Source of the DNA: Bin87 sp034420475
GTDB taxonomy: Bacteria > Chloroflexota > Dehalococcoidia > Lucifugimonadales > UBA3495
Direction: 5' to 3'
Length of the DNA stretch: 64,000 nt
Assembly: GCA_034420475.1 (NCBI GenBank)
Contig: DAOULH010000009.1
Span: 124,001-188,000, forward strand
Shown in pieces: positions 23,728 through 32,349 of the stretch. The first letter of the stretch is position 1. Each line of letters starts with the position of its first letter. The position numbers and the translations under genes are program-made. The notes below the pieces were generated by a model. It did no database searches and was not told the origin of the DNA. It saw only the letters and a list, made by a program, of their open reading frames with translations.

Positions 23728-23980
23728 GGAAAGTGCCTCCTGGTTCAAAATAATGTTGACTGCGTTGGCTGGGCGGGCGCCCACCCTGCCGCCAAGCGAC
23801 CCACATTCTAGCGCATCGCGCTGTGAATGGTGACGGCGATGCGCCGGGCAGCAGATGAGACCATTCGGGAAGCCGGCAGGGGCCGGACAAACCCCAGCGA
23901 ACTCAGCATCCCGCCAACCGCCGCCGCGTCCGGCCTCGACTTTCCATAACATTCCATAGCAATTGAACGAGTATACGCAC

Positions 23981-24009
23981 TTGTATCAGCAGCCGGTATT
24001 GGGTAGAAT
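23981..24009 (+). promoter_or_regulatory. Promoter upstream of speD
   Basis: TTGTAT (23981-23986) and TAGAAT (24004-24009) are separated by exactly 17 bases, about 80 bases before the speD start. The remaining leader (about 24016-24086) is GC-rich and contains AAGGAG-like and CCGG-rich stretches but no riboswitch I recognise. The rest of the 359-base gap between cupin and speD shows nothing else. Confidence 0.5.
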
Positions 24010-24086
24010 CGTCGCCTGCTGTTCCCAAGGAGCCGTGCGGACTTGTTGCCCGGCCGGGGAGCTAATCCACACGGAGGAAAGGGTGA

Positions 24087-24476
24087 TTGGATGTACTAGG
24101 TACTCACGTGCTCCTGGAACTTAGAGATTGCGACCCTCGGTTGCTTGACGACCTGGCCCATATCCGGCGGGAGATGTTACGGGCGGCGGCGGCGGTAGAG
24201 GCACACGTAGTCGGGGAGTCGTTTCATCAGTTTACGCCCCAGGGCGTAACGGGCATTCTGTCCATCGCCGAATCCCACATTTCCATTCACACCTGGCCGG
24301 AGCACGGCTACGCGGCGGCGGATATCTTCACCTGCGGCGATCAAACGATGCCGGAACGCGCGGCAGCGGTCATTATTGAAGCGCTGCGTTGTCTGGACCC
24401 CGAGATCACACAGATCCGCCGCGGGCTCACGGGCGCGCGTGTTGTAGAACTGCAACCGGCGCACCGCCTCAACTGA
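24087..24476 (+). CDS. speD: S-adenosylmethionine decarboxylase proenzyme
   Basis: 129 residues, the small prokaryotic form. It self-cleaves at Glu-Ser in SIAESHISIHTWPE to create the pyruvoyl group, and supplies decarboxylated SAM for polyamine synthesis. ADIFTCGDQ follows, as in the family. The start is TTG 24087: an in-frame TGA immediately precedes it, no ATG fits, and GGAGGAAAGG is properly placed. The aminopropyltransferase gene follows 100 bases later. A promoter is predicted at 23981-24009. Confidence 0.93.
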   Translation: MDVLGTHVLLELRDCDPRLLDDLAHIRREMLRAAAAVEAHVVGESFHQFTPQGVTGILSIAESHISIHTWPEHGYAAADIFTCGDQTMPERAAAVIIEALRCLDPEITQIRRGLTGARVVELQPAHRLN

Positions 24477-24576
24477 CGGCTCCCCACGCTGGAGACGCGG
24501 CGACGGCCGGAAGACCGGCCGCGGCAACGGAGTCCGTCTGCGCCCAACCAGATATCCCTTTGCCCAAGGAGTCCCG

Positions 24577-25506
24577 ATGGCCAGCTACCCGATGGAAGAA
24601 ATCACCGGCAAGTGGGTGATCGAGACCGTGATGCCTGACTTGGCAATCATGCTCAAGGTCGACGAGGTCCTTTACTCGGGTCACACCGGATATCAACGGG
24701 TGGAAGTGGTCCATTCCCAGGTGTACGGGCGCAGCCTGCTCCTGGACGGCAAGACGCAGTCAACCGAACGGGACGAGCACATTTACCACGAGAGCCTGGT
24801 CCATCCGGCCATGCTGCTGCATCCCGATCCGCGGCGGGTGTTCATCGGCGGCGGCGGCGAAGGCGGAACGCTGCGGGAAACGCTGTCGCACCGCTCGGTC
24901 GAAAAGGTGACCATGGTCGACCTGGATCGGCAGGTGGTCGAGCTGTGCCGCCAACACCTGCCCCAGCATCACCGGGGAGCGTTCGACGACGGGCGCACCG
25001 AGTTGGTGTTTGACGATGCCCGCGGATATCTCCAATCCACCGACCAGTCGTTCGACGTGATGATCATGGACCTGGTCGACCCCCTGGAAGGCGGGCCGGC
25101 GTATCTCCTGTACACCGAGGAATACTACGAAATCGCCCGCGCGAGGTTGAACCCGGGCGGAATCCTGGTAACGCAGTCGGGCCCGGCCGGGTTCCTGAGC
25201 CTGCACGAGTGCTTTACGACCATATACAAAACGCTGGAAAGCATCTTCGAACACACTGCCCCGTACCAGGTCCACGTTCCGTCCTTCATCACGCTGTGGG
25301 GATTCACCATCGCCTCGGACGCTCCGCTGCCTGACCTGGCCGCATCCGACGTGGACCGCCGCATCGAAGAGCGGGTCACGAAGACGTTGCGGCACTACGA
25401 CGGGCGGAGCCACGAAGCCATGTTCGCCCTGCCCAGGCATATCCGGGACGGCATCGCGTCGGAAACGCGGATCAACCGGGACGATGCCCCGGTCTTCATG
25501 GTGTAG
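24577..25506 (+). CDS. Aminopropyltransferase, thermospermine-synthase (ACL5)-like
   Basis: 309 residues. It transfers aminopropyl from decarboxylated SAM to a polyamine. The SAM-binding motif is FIGGGGEGGTLRETL, with MVDLDRQVVELCR after it. Two blocks match thermospermine synthases more than spermidine synthases: DLVDPLEGGPAYLLYT (where plant ACL5 has DLADP-EGGP-Y-LYT) and LVTQSGPAGFLS, followed by VPSFITLWGFTIASD. That suggests spermidine (not putrescine) as acceptor and thermospermine as product, though this is inference. AAGGAG precedes ATG 24577. No ornithine/arginine decarboxylase is nearby. Confidence 0.85.
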   Translation: MASYPMEEITGKWVIETVMPDLAIMLKVDEVLYSGHTGYQRVEVVHSQVYGRSLLLDGKTQSTERDEHIYHESLVHPAMLLHPDPRRVFIGGGGEGGTLRETLSHRSVEKVTMVDLDRQVVELCRQHLPQHHRGAFDDGRTELVFDDARGYLQSTDQSFDVMIMDLVDPLEGGPAYLLYTEEYYEIARARLNPGGILVTQSGPAGFLSLHECFTTIYKTLESIFEHTAPYQVHVPSFITLWGFTIASDAPLPDLAASDVDRRIEERVTKTLRHYDGRSHEAMFALPRHIRDGIASETRINRDDAPVFMV

Positions 25507-25587
25507 GCACTGGTAAAGCCGGGCCTGTGCTATGATTCGGATAACGGAACTCCGCAGGCGATTTATCGGGCTATCAACGGGTGGCGG

Positions 25588-26013
25588 GTGTGGGTGACGC
25601 TGCTGTTTCTGGCGTCGCTGATCCTCAACGAGGCTGCGCTGGGAATCCGGGAAGGGCAGACGATTGTAGATGCGCTGACGCGCATATCGTACCCGCGAAT
25701 GCTGCTGCTGGCCTTCGTGTGCGGCGCAATCGCTCAAGCCGCCATCGGGGCAGTGCCGTTCACTGTAGGAGTAGTCATGACGATGATAGATTTCGCCCTG
25801 CGTCGTCGCCGGGAGTGGCGCGAGGAGGGCCGGGAAGAAGGCCGAGAGGAAGGCCGCGGGGCGGGGCGTGCCGAGGAACGTCGGCGAATCATTGCGGCTA
25901 TTATGGCGGCCCCCGACATGACCGATGCCGCCAAGTTGCAGGCCATCGCCGCGATCAATGGCGCGGAAGAAGGGGAAAGCGGATCGCAGTCTCCACACCG
26001 CCAGGGCGAATGA
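25588..26013 (+). CDS. Small membrane protein with Arg/Glu/Gly-repeat tail
   Basis: 141 residues, unknown family. Two hydrophobic segments (about 1-18 and 38-66) are followed by a charged run with three REEG units, then AEERRRIIAAIMAAP and a short helix. The plan, membrane anchor plus R/E/G-repeat coiled tail plus a short helical end, is the same as the proteins at 32350-33001. GTG 25588 is the first usual start after the speE stop in this frame; a CTG start further up is possible. No function can be assigned. Confidence 0.5.
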   Translation: MWVTLLFLASLILNEAALGIREGQTIVDALTRISYPRMLLLAFVCGAIAQAAIGAVPFTVGVVMTMIDFALRRRREWREEGREEGREEGRGAGRAEERRRIIAAIMAAPDMTDAAKLQAIAAINGAEEGESGSQSPHRQGE

Positions 26014-26023
26014 CATCAGGCTA

Positions 26024-26518
26024 TTATCGTTGTGACGCGGCCAGTTCCGGGAATCTCTCCAGCGGCAGGACCTCGCCCGCCGTTTCCCAGCTGTCCACCA
26101 GTTCCCGGATCGCATCGGGCACGCGCCTGGTTTGCCCGGTGTCCGCGTGGAAGCCGACGTAGATCGCTTCAATGATCGTGAGCGGGGCGTCGTCCGGCGC
26201 ACCGCCCCCGGCGAAAATGGCGACTTCCAGCGCCAGGCTGGTGTTGCCGATGCGAGCGACGCGGGCCCGCAGGTCCAGCATTTCGTCCACCCGCACCGGC
26301 GCCTTGTACTCGATGGTGACCTTGGCCACGGCGCTGTCGAAGTATCCCGCCGCGGCGACGCGGTAGATGCTGAACCCCAGGTTGCGGAAGTATTCGGCCT
26401 GGGCGATCTCCAGCCAGCCAAGGTAGCTGCCGTTGAACGCGATGCCCTGCGCGTCGCATTCCTGCCAGCGCACGCGGACGTCGATGCCGAACCGGTATTT
26501 GGAACGCAGTTGCGTCAT
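26024..26518 (-). CDS. Acyl-CoA thioesterase (4HBT hotdog fold, YbgC-like)
   Basis: 164 residues. The hotdog pattern VRVRWQECDAQGIAFNGSYLGWLEIAQAEYFRN contains the conserved Asp (ECDAQGI) used in 4-hydroxybenzoyl-CoA thioesterase-like enzymes. VTIEYKAPVRVDEMLDLRARVARIGNTS is the usual following strand pair. It hydrolyses acyl-CoA; chain specificity unknown. It starts 1 base after the trmD stop on the same strand, so they share a transcript. Confidence 0.88.
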   Translation of the reverse strand: MTQLRSKYRFGIDVRVRWQECDAQGIAFNGSYLGWLEIAQAEYFRNLGFSIYRVAAAGYFDSAVAKVTIEYKAPVRVDEMLDLRARVARIGNTSLALEVAIFAGGGAPDDAPLTIIEAIYVGFHADTGQTRRVPDAIRELVDSWETAGEVLPLERFPELAASQR

Positions 26519-26519
26519 A

Positions 26520-27275
26520 TCAGTCTGGCGTTCCGCTCCATCCCAGGCTGGCCAGGAAGACGCGGTCCGAATTGGTCAGCGGCGCGGTGTTGAGCAGGTC
26601 GGGCCGCAGGCGCAGCGTTCGTTCCAGGGATTGCCGCCGCCGCCAACGCTCGATGTCGGCGTGGTTGCCGGAGCGCAGCAGCTCGGGCACGGCCATGCCT
26701 CGAAATTCGGCGGGGCGCGTGTACAGCGGGTGTTGCAGCAAACCCGAGGTGATGCTGTCGTGTTCCACGTTCTCGGCGGAACCCACAACCTCCGGCACAA
26801 AGCGGGACACTGCGTCAATGATAACCATGGCCGCCAGCTCGCCGCCGGTGAGCACGTAATCGCCGATGGAAACTTCGTGGGTGATCAAACCTTCCCGGAT
26901 GCGTTCGTCAACCCCGGCGTAGTGCCCGCAGACGAGGATCATGCCCGGCGCGCCGGCAAACTCGTGCACCAGGTCCTGGTTCAGCACGTCGCCCTGGGGA
27001 GACGTGAGCGCAACGGGTGTCGCCGCTCGCTCCGCGGCCGGGATGTCGGCCAGGGCGGATTCCACCGCGGCGAACACCGGGTCCGGTTTCATCACCATGC
27101 CCGGGCCGCCGCCGAACTGGTAGTCGTCAGCGGTTCCGTGACGGTCCGTCGCGTACTCCCGTATATCGACGGTTTCCAGGGAGACCAGGCCACTCCGCAC
27201 AGCCCGCCCCAGCACGCTGTATTCTTCGATGAACCGGAAGGCGTCCGGGAACAGCGTCAGGACGATGAAGCGCAT
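26520..27275 (-). CDS. trmD: tRNA (guanine-N1)-methyltransferase
   Basis: 251 residues. It methylates G37 of tRNAs with G36, preventing frameshifts. SPOUT-fold signatures are clear: MRFIVLTLFPDAF, DDYQFGGGPGMVMKPDPVFAAV, LVCGHYAGVDERI, and the knotted SIGDYVLTGGELAAMVIIDAVSRFVP. Usual length. Its common partners rpsP, rimM and rplS are not adjacent. Instead a thioesterase follows directly and a lipoprotein peptidase gene lies beyond. Confidence 0.96.
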   Translation of the reverse strand: MRFIVLTLFPDAFRFIEEYSVLGRAVRSGLVSLETVDIREYATDRHGTADDYQFGGGPGMVMKPDPVFAAVESALADIPAAERAATPVALTSPQGDVLNQDLVHEFAGAPGMILVCGHYAGVDERIREGLITHEVSIGDYVLTGGELAAMVIIDAVSRFVPEVVGSAENVEHDSITSGLLQHPLYTRPAEFRGMAVPELLRSGNHADIERWRRRQSLERTLRLRPDLLNTAPLTNSDRVFLASLGWSGTPD

Positions 27276-27346
27276 GTCCGGTCAACTGCTCAGCAGCATC
27301 ATAAAGGTTGGCGTGGATAAATCGGCCGGATTCGCTGCGATCCCGC

Positions 27347-29179
27347 CTAATCCGTAGCTCCATACCAGCGGGCGATTATCTCGTCCACTGCCGCCGCAAC
27401 GTCATCGGAGACGCCGGATTTGAACGCTGACGTCAGATGGCAGATGCCCAAGTCGGTGCCTTCGCAATTATCGATGGGGTCGTCCTGCAAGCGCTTCAAA
27501 TACAGCTGTCGTAAACCTTGCCGGAAGGTTTCCTCATCCAGGGTGTGGTACAGGTCAAGGAACAGCCGCTCGCCCAGCGAGTAGTAGCAGCGATACTCGT
27601 CGCTTTTCCTGTTGGTTCCTTTTTCCGGATCATGGTTTTCCACTTCGGCTATTGTCTCGAAAAGAGCGCAAGGGTTGTTGTCAGGCTCTATGGGAGCTGC
27701 AATACGTGCGTTTTCAGATAGGATGCCGAGCAACTCGGCCGCTCCCTCGTCAATCCAAGGCTGATTGGCGCCGCCGAAATAGTAATGGCCCACTTCATGG
27801 GCAATCACGAATGGCGTACGTTGCCATCTTGTCCCGTTTTCGACGTCATATAAGGGCCGTATCGTGATGTGTGTGCCGTAGAAGGTACCGCCTCCAGAAT
27901 CGCGGAAGCTAGTAGCATCGTCAAAATATAAGACGATGTAGTTGGCAGGCAATGGAGCGCCCAGGAAAGCTTCTATGGTACGCACGCTGTGCTCCAAATA
28001 ATCCATGCTGGCGGTCACCTGGTCCCGAAGGCGGATGATTGCAAGCGATACTTCCCCGGACAGCGGTAGTTCAATGACTCGCTCTTCCAAGTACACGCCG
28101 GTGCCCCCTAGCAGGACCCGCACCGATTCCGGTTTCTTTTCGCGCGTCGCCCCCAATACGACGACGATTTTGGCCTCTTCGTCGGTGATGCCATCGCTGA
28201 GCGTGGGGTGAGACATGACCTCCAGCAAAGCGGCGCCGCTATCGTCTTCAATGCGTTCCAGGGATTGAACGGCCAGAGCGTCCGTGCTGGTCACGCTGTC
28301 CAGGAACGGCATAGCCAGAATTCGGATTGCCGTTTCAAACACTTGCTGCTTTATCGCCTCGTCTTTTTGCAGCGTCATACCATACAGGTAATAAATTACC
28401 CTTGCTTCATCTCGGGTGATCCCATCTTGAGCCCAGGACTTTCGCAGCATTTGATCAGCCAGTTCAGGGCTGTTTTTGGCAGTTCGGCGCATCCTCACTA
28501 TGGCGATATTCTCATCAGCGGTGATGTCGTCCAGAAGCCAGGATTTTTTCAGCAACGCGCTGAACACATCAGGGTACCAGCGCGCGGATGCAATCAACGC
28601 CTCAGCCGTGTCGAGTTCAATGTCGTCAATGCCGTCGGCAACCCATGACAGTTGCCTGATTTCGTCTGCCTGCTTCTGCTTGTTCCGCTCCAGCCAGGCG
28701 CTGTGTTTCAGGTCAGCGAACGACTTGAGCGGTGTTGTCCGGCGGGTCGGTGGCGACGTGGAGGGGTCAGGCGTGCGAGTTGGGGTGGGCGCCGGCGTGG
28801 ATGTTGGAGAGGGTGGAGTGGGGGTACTGGTGGGCGGCGGCGTGGGTGTGGGCGTTGCCGTGGGAAGCGGCGTGGGCGTACTCGTCGGCGTTGGCAGGGG
28901 CGTACTCGTCGGCGATAACGGCGTATGGGTGGGCAGTGGCGTGAAGGAAGGCGTCTGCGTCGCCATAGGCACCGGGGTTGGCGCTTCGGTCGGAGACGGG
29001 GCGGAGGTTGACAACACAGCAACCGCCGTGGGCGCTGGCGCAGCGGTGGGGACCGCTGCGGGTTCAGGCGAGGTGCACCCTACCACGGCCACGGCAAGCG
29101 TCAGGGTGATTGCGGCCGGCACCGCCAGGGAGGTGAAAACCCGGCGCACGATCATCGCGGCTGTTTTCTGTTTTCTCAA
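27347..29179 (-). CDS. Lipoprotein with zinc-metallopeptidase-like (HEXXH) domain, paralogue 2
   Basis: 610 residues. A basic N-terminus, a hydrophobic segment and the lipobox AVVGC mark a lipoprotein. About 100 residues of Thr/Pro/Ser repeats form a stalk. Then come helical repeats of the W-x-x-DGI-T-x-DE type (LSWVADGIDDIE, SWLLDDITADEN, KSWAQDGITRDEA). The catalytic segment is VIAHEVGHYYFGGANQPWIDEGAAELL, with HExGH and a downstream Glu. Start is TTG 29179, with GAGGT 8 bases before it, or ATG 29155; both leave an intact signal peptide. Unlike paralogue 1 it lacks the C-terminal beta-rich domain, but the plan is otherwise the same. Substrate unknown. Confidence 0.75.
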   Translation of the reverse strand: MRKQKTAAMIVRRVFTSLAVPAAITLTLAVAVVGCTSPEPAAVPTAAPAPTAVAVLSTSAPSPTEAPTPVPMATQTPSFTPLPTHTPLSPTSTPLPTPTSTPTPLPTATPTPTPPPTSTPTPPSPTSTPAPTPTRTPDPSTSPPTRRTTPLKSFADLKHSAWLERNKQKQADEIRQLSWVADGIDDIELDTAEALIASARWYPDVFSALLKKSWLLDDITADENIAIVRMRRTAKNSPELADQMLRKSWAQDGITRDEARVIYYLYGMTLQKDEAIKQQVFETAIRILAMPFLDSVTSTDALAVQSLERIEDDSGAALLEVMSHPTLSDGITDEEAKIVVVLGATREKKPESVRVLLGGTGVYLEERVIELPLSGEVSLAIIRLRDQVTASMDYLEHSVRTIEAFLGAPLPANYIVLYFDDATSFRDSGGGTFYGTHITIRPLYDVENGTRWQRTPFVIAHEVGHYYFGGANQPWIDEGAAELLGILSENARIAAPIEPDNNPCALFETIAEVENHDPEKGTNRKSDEYRCYYSLGERLFLDLYHTLDEETFRQGLRQLYLKRLQDDPIDNCEGTDLGICHLTSAFKSGVSDDVAAAVDEIIARWYGATD

Positions 29180-29191
29180 CAGGGCGTACCT

Positions 29192-30445
29192 CTACGCCGG
29201 CTGCAACTCCCGCGCGGCCAGGCGGTTGGTGTGCGCCTCGCCGCCCTTCATGATGAGCAGCAGACGCTCACGGTCGCGCAGAACCGAGATGTTCCGCAGC
29301 GGGTCGCCATCCACCACCAGCACGTCCGCCTGCTTGCCGACCTCGATGGTGCCGACTTCTTTGCCGATGCCGCAGCACTCGGCGGCGTAGCCGGTGGCGG
29401 CCTGGATGGCGAGCATGTTGCTCATGCCCTTTTCAACCATCAGCTCCAGTTCGCGGGCGTTGTCGCCGTGGACGAAGCCGCCGGCATCGGTGCCGGCCAC
29501 GATGCGCACGCCTTCCTTGATGGCCAGCTCGGTGCTCTGGATGTGGATGTCCATCAGAGCCTGCGCGCGCACCCTGATGTGAGGGGCGCTGACCGTGCTG
29601 TGGAAGTCGTACACCTCGAAGGTCGGGGTGAAGAAGGTGCCCTGGTCGGCCATCATCTTGAGCATATCGGGGTCGGTGGCCAGGTAGCAGCCGTGCTCGA
29701 TGGAGCCGGCTCCCGCCTTGATGGCGATGGGCAGTCCGGTGCCGCCCACGGCGTGGCAGAGGGTGCTGCGCCCCAGGGCCGCGGCCTCGTCAACCAGCGC
29801 CCTGGCCTCGTCCAGCGCGTAAGCCTGGTCCAGCGGCCCGTTGCCGGGGCGTCCGGAGGCGCCGCCGGTGGTCGCGAACTTGATCTGGTCGGCCCCGCAC
29901 CGGACCAGCTCGCGCACCTTGGCCCTCACGCCATCCACCCCGTCAGCTACGCCGTCGGGCGACAGTGGGTCGTGTCCCAGGATCACCTTCCGGTGGCCGC
30001 TGCCGCTTACCTTGTCCTCAATCCCGCCGGTGGGGGACATGATGTTGACGGAGATGATGAGACGAGGGCCCTTGATCAGGCCCTGCTCCACGGCCATCTT
30101 GAAGCCGGCATCCAGGCCGCCGGCGTCGCGCACCGTGGTGTAGCCGGCGGCCAGCGTGTCTTCGATGACCTGGGCGGTGCGGATGTTGAACAGCGAAAGC
30201 GGTTCGTCCATGCCCCACCGGCCGGTCAGGCCGTATCCGCCGGAGGCCAGATGGTCATGCACGTCGATGAGGCCGGGCATTATCGTGTGGCCGCTGGCGT
30301 CCAGCACTTCGGCTCCTTCGGGGATGGGCACCGCGGCCCGGGGACCGACCTCCACGATGCGGTCGCCGTCGATCAGCACTGCGGCGTTTTCGACCACGGG
30401 TCCGCCCGAGCCGTCGATGAGATTTCCTCCAACTATTGCCAGCAT
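29192..30445 (-). CDS. Amidohydrolase family protein (imidazolonepropionase/prolidase-like)
   Basis: 417 residues from ATG 30445, which has GAGG 6 bases upstream; the longer frame to 30493 is not supported. Metal-site residues are visible: HDH in GLIDVHDHLASGG, a likely carboxylated Lys in QIKFATTGG, LCHAVGG, SIEHGCYL, and GTDAGGF. The C-terminal GTIEVGKQADVLVVDGDPL closes the beta sandwich. This family covers dipeptidases, imidazolonepropionases and lactam/organophosphate hydrolases, so the substrate is open. It lies 12 bases upstream of the metallopeptidase lipoprotein gene. Confidence 0.88.
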   Translation of the reverse strand: MLAIVGGNLIDGSGGPVVENAAVLIDGDRIVEVGPRAAVPIPEGAEVLDASGHTIMPGLIDVHDHLASGGYGLTGRWGMDEPLSLFNIRTAQVIEDTLAAGYTTVRDAGGLDAGFKMAVEQGLIKGPRLIISVNIMSPTGGIEDKVSGSGHRKVILGHDPLSPDGVADGVDGVRAKVRELVRCGADQIKFATTGGASGRPGNGPLDQAYALDEARALVDEAAALGRSTLCHAVGGTGLPIAIKAGAGSIEHGCYLATDPDMLKMMADQGTFFTPTFEVYDFHSTVSAPHIRVRAQALMDIHIQSTELAIKEGVRIVAGTDAGGFVHGDNARELELMVEKGMSNMLAIQAATGYAAECCGIGKEVGTIEVGKQADVLVVDGDPLRNISVLRDRERLLLIMKGGEAHTNRLAARELQPA

Positions 30446-30670
30446 GATCGACCTCACATTTTTGCCGAACGCGCAGCTTATCGGATAGCGCATCTATAGC
30501 AGCCCATCCATGGCGCCGGGATGCCGCTGCGGTGAAGGGATGCTAATTTGGGCTCCGGCCGATGTCAAGGAACATAAGCCGCGTAACTGGTCAGAGGACG
30601 CCGCGTGCACAGCCGGTTCACTGCGATATAATCGGCGCCAGGCAACAAGCTCGATTGGGAAAGGACATTG

Positions 30671-31699
30671 ATGGGATTGGTCGCGGGCAATTCTCGTTTT
30701 TTGCGCTTGACTTTCTGTTTAGCCGTGGCGTTGTCCCTGGGCGGATGTTTCGTCGGTAATCTGTTTGGCGGTGACCTGCCGGCCATCGCTTACGTAGTAT
30801 CGGATGACGATGGCGCCCAGGCTTGGGTCCAGCAGCCCGGTGACGACGAAGCATCGCGCATTTCATCGTTGAGCGCAGACGCAAGGATGCCGCGGTGGTC
30901 GCCGGACCAGACTAAAATCGCCTGGATATCGGTCGGCAACAAGACCGAGCTGATGTTGTACGATGTAGACGCCGAAGGGGTCACGTCCCTGGTGTCAAAC
31001 GTGGACGCCGAACAACCGCCAATATGGGCTCCGGAGTCGGACCGGATCGCGTATGTCTCCGATGAAGACGGCGACCCTGACATTTACATGGTGACGCTGG
31101 AGGGCAAGCGGAAAACGCGGTTGACCTTCAGCCCGGAACGGGAACGCGTCGGCGACTGGTCGCCCGACGGCGAGTGGCTGGTTTTCACGGAGCATGGTAA
31201 GGACGGACTGTTCCTGCGCAACCCAAATGGGGTTAATCGCATTGAGCTGACTGCGGGCCCCGACACCGACCCGGTCTGGTCGCCCAAGGGCGACAGGATA
31301 GCCTTCCTGCGCAGCGACGGTGGCGCCCGTGACGTTTACGTGCTCCGTCCGACCAAATCAGATAACTGGGCCGACGACACTGACGAGGTCGCCGTGGCCG
31401 ACGACGAGCATGACGAGTTCTCCGCGGCCTGGTCGGCGGACGGCAGGCGATTGGCGTTTGTGGTGCGCTTCGACGACCAGGCCGAGATTTTCTCCGTGTT
31501 GGTGGACGGTTCGGAGCGGCGCCGGTTGACCCAGAACACGGAGGATGATCTGATGCCGGTCTGGTCGGCCGGCGAAGACCGGATCGCGTTCGTTTCGTAC
31601 GCCTACGGGAATGCCGAGATCCTCTACATGAACGCTGACGGAACGGAACAGATGCGGTTGACCGTCAACGACGCCATGGACACCCACCCCGACTGGTAG
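30671..31699 (+). CDS. TolB-like/PD40 beta-propeller lipoprotein
   Basis: 342 residues from ATG 30671. A signal peptide ends in the lipobox LSLGGC, so the protein is probably membrane-anchored outside. About six PD40/TolB blades follow, each with a W-S-P-D/G-x-x-I-A/V motif: WSPDQTKIAWI, WAPESDRIAYVSDEDGDPDIY, WSPDGEWLVF, WSPKGDRIAFL, WSADGRRLAFV, WSAGEDRIAFV. Such propellers bind partner proteins or polymers. TATAAT at 30627-30632 may be its -10. It begins a 20-kb run of plus-strand genes. Confidence 0.85.
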   Translation: MGLVAGNSRFLRLTFCLAVALSLGGCFVGNLFGGDLPAIAYVVSDDDGAQAWVQQPGDDEASRISSLSADARMPRWSPDQTKIAWISVGNKTELMLYDVDAEGVTSLVSNVDAEQPPIWAPESDRIAYVSDEDGDPDIYMVTLEGKRKTRLTFSPERERVGDWSPDGEWLVFTEHGKDGLFLRNPNGVNRIELTAGPDTDPVWSPKGDRIAFLRSDGGARDVYVLRPTKSDNWADDTDEVAVADDEHDEFSAAWSADGRRLAFVVRFDDQAEIFSVLVDGSERRRLTQNTEDDLMPVWSAGEDRIAFVSYAYGNAEILYMNADGTEQMRLTVNDAMDTHPDW

Positions 31700-31704
31700 G
31701 CACC

Positions 31705-32331
31705 TTGAGCGGTCCCGTCGATCCCGTGGCGCACCCGGCTCCGGACCTCGACCCTGCCGATGTGGGCCCGCTGCTGGGCGGCCTCAGCGCGCCGCTGGCG
31801 GCCATCTCGACACGCGCGGGAGACGTCAGCAACGCGCAGATCGCGGTGGCCGTCACCGCCGCTTCCATAGTTCCCCGGCGGCCGCGGCTGATCGTCCAGA
31901 TTTACCGCACCAACTATACCCACGATCTGATCGCCGCCAGCGGAGTGCTCGCGATCAACTTCCTGGAAACCTCCCAGCTACCGCTCATCTGGGAACTGGG
32001 GATGCACTCGGGCCGCGACGGAGACAAACTTGAAGGCGTGAGCTATACCACCGGCGCTACGGGCAGCCCCCTGCTGGAAGGATGCTATGGCTTCCTCGAT
32101 TGCCGCGTGGTCAATGCCATGGACGGCGGCGACATGACCGCGTTCCTGGTGGAGGCGCTGGCCGCCCGGACCAACGGCGGCCAGCGCATGACTTGGCGGG
32201 AAGCCAGGCCGCGACTGCCCGGTCGGTGGGCCGACGAATGGGACCGCAAGATCGCCGGGGAGATCGACGTGTCATTGAGCGCCATGGGCGCGATTGACCC
32301 GGCTGCGTGGTCGAGCCGCCCAATCACCTGA
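31705..32331 (+). CDS. Flavin reductase-like FMN-binding split-barrel protein
   Basis: 208 residues. The segment AAISTRAGDVSNAQIAVAVTAASIVPRRPRL and the following TNYTHDLIAASGVLAINFL match the flavin reductase-like domain, which binds FMN and supplies reduced flavin or acts as an oxidoreductase itself. The start is TTG 31705, five bases after the propeller gene, and has no clear ribosome site; an in-frame GTG (31726) is an alternative. The C-terminal half is Trp/Arg-rich and less typical. Confidence 0.7.
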   Translation: MSGPVDPVAHPAPDLDPADVGPLLGGLSAPLAAISTRAGDVSNAQIAVAVTAASIVPRRPRLIVQIYRTNYTHDLIAASGVLAINFLETSQLPLIWELGMHSGRDGDKLEGVSYTTGATGSPLLEGCYGFLDCRVVNAMDGGDMTAFLVEALAARTNGGQRMTWREARPRLPGRWADEWDRKIAGEIDVSLSAMGAIDPAAWSSRPIT

Positions 32332-32349
32332 ATCCGATACAATGTTACA

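Noticed and set aside
23728..23952. N-terminal extension of the cupin gene
   Set aside because: AGGAGG at the internal ATG 23727 defines the start; upstream translation is random-looking.
24016..24086. Riboswitch in the speD leader
   Set aside because: GC-rich hairpins are possible but no known riboswitch core was recognised.
24760..26421. 553-codon minus-strand frame opposite speE and the thioesterase region
   Set aside because: Overlaps an aminopropyltransferase with clear motifs and crosses several gene ends.
28476..29390. 304-codon plus-strand frame opposite the Thr/Pro stalk of the lipoprotein, rich in Gly and Val
   Set aside because: Mirror of the TP-repeat DNA; the minus-strand lipoprotein has signal peptide, repeats and HExxH site.
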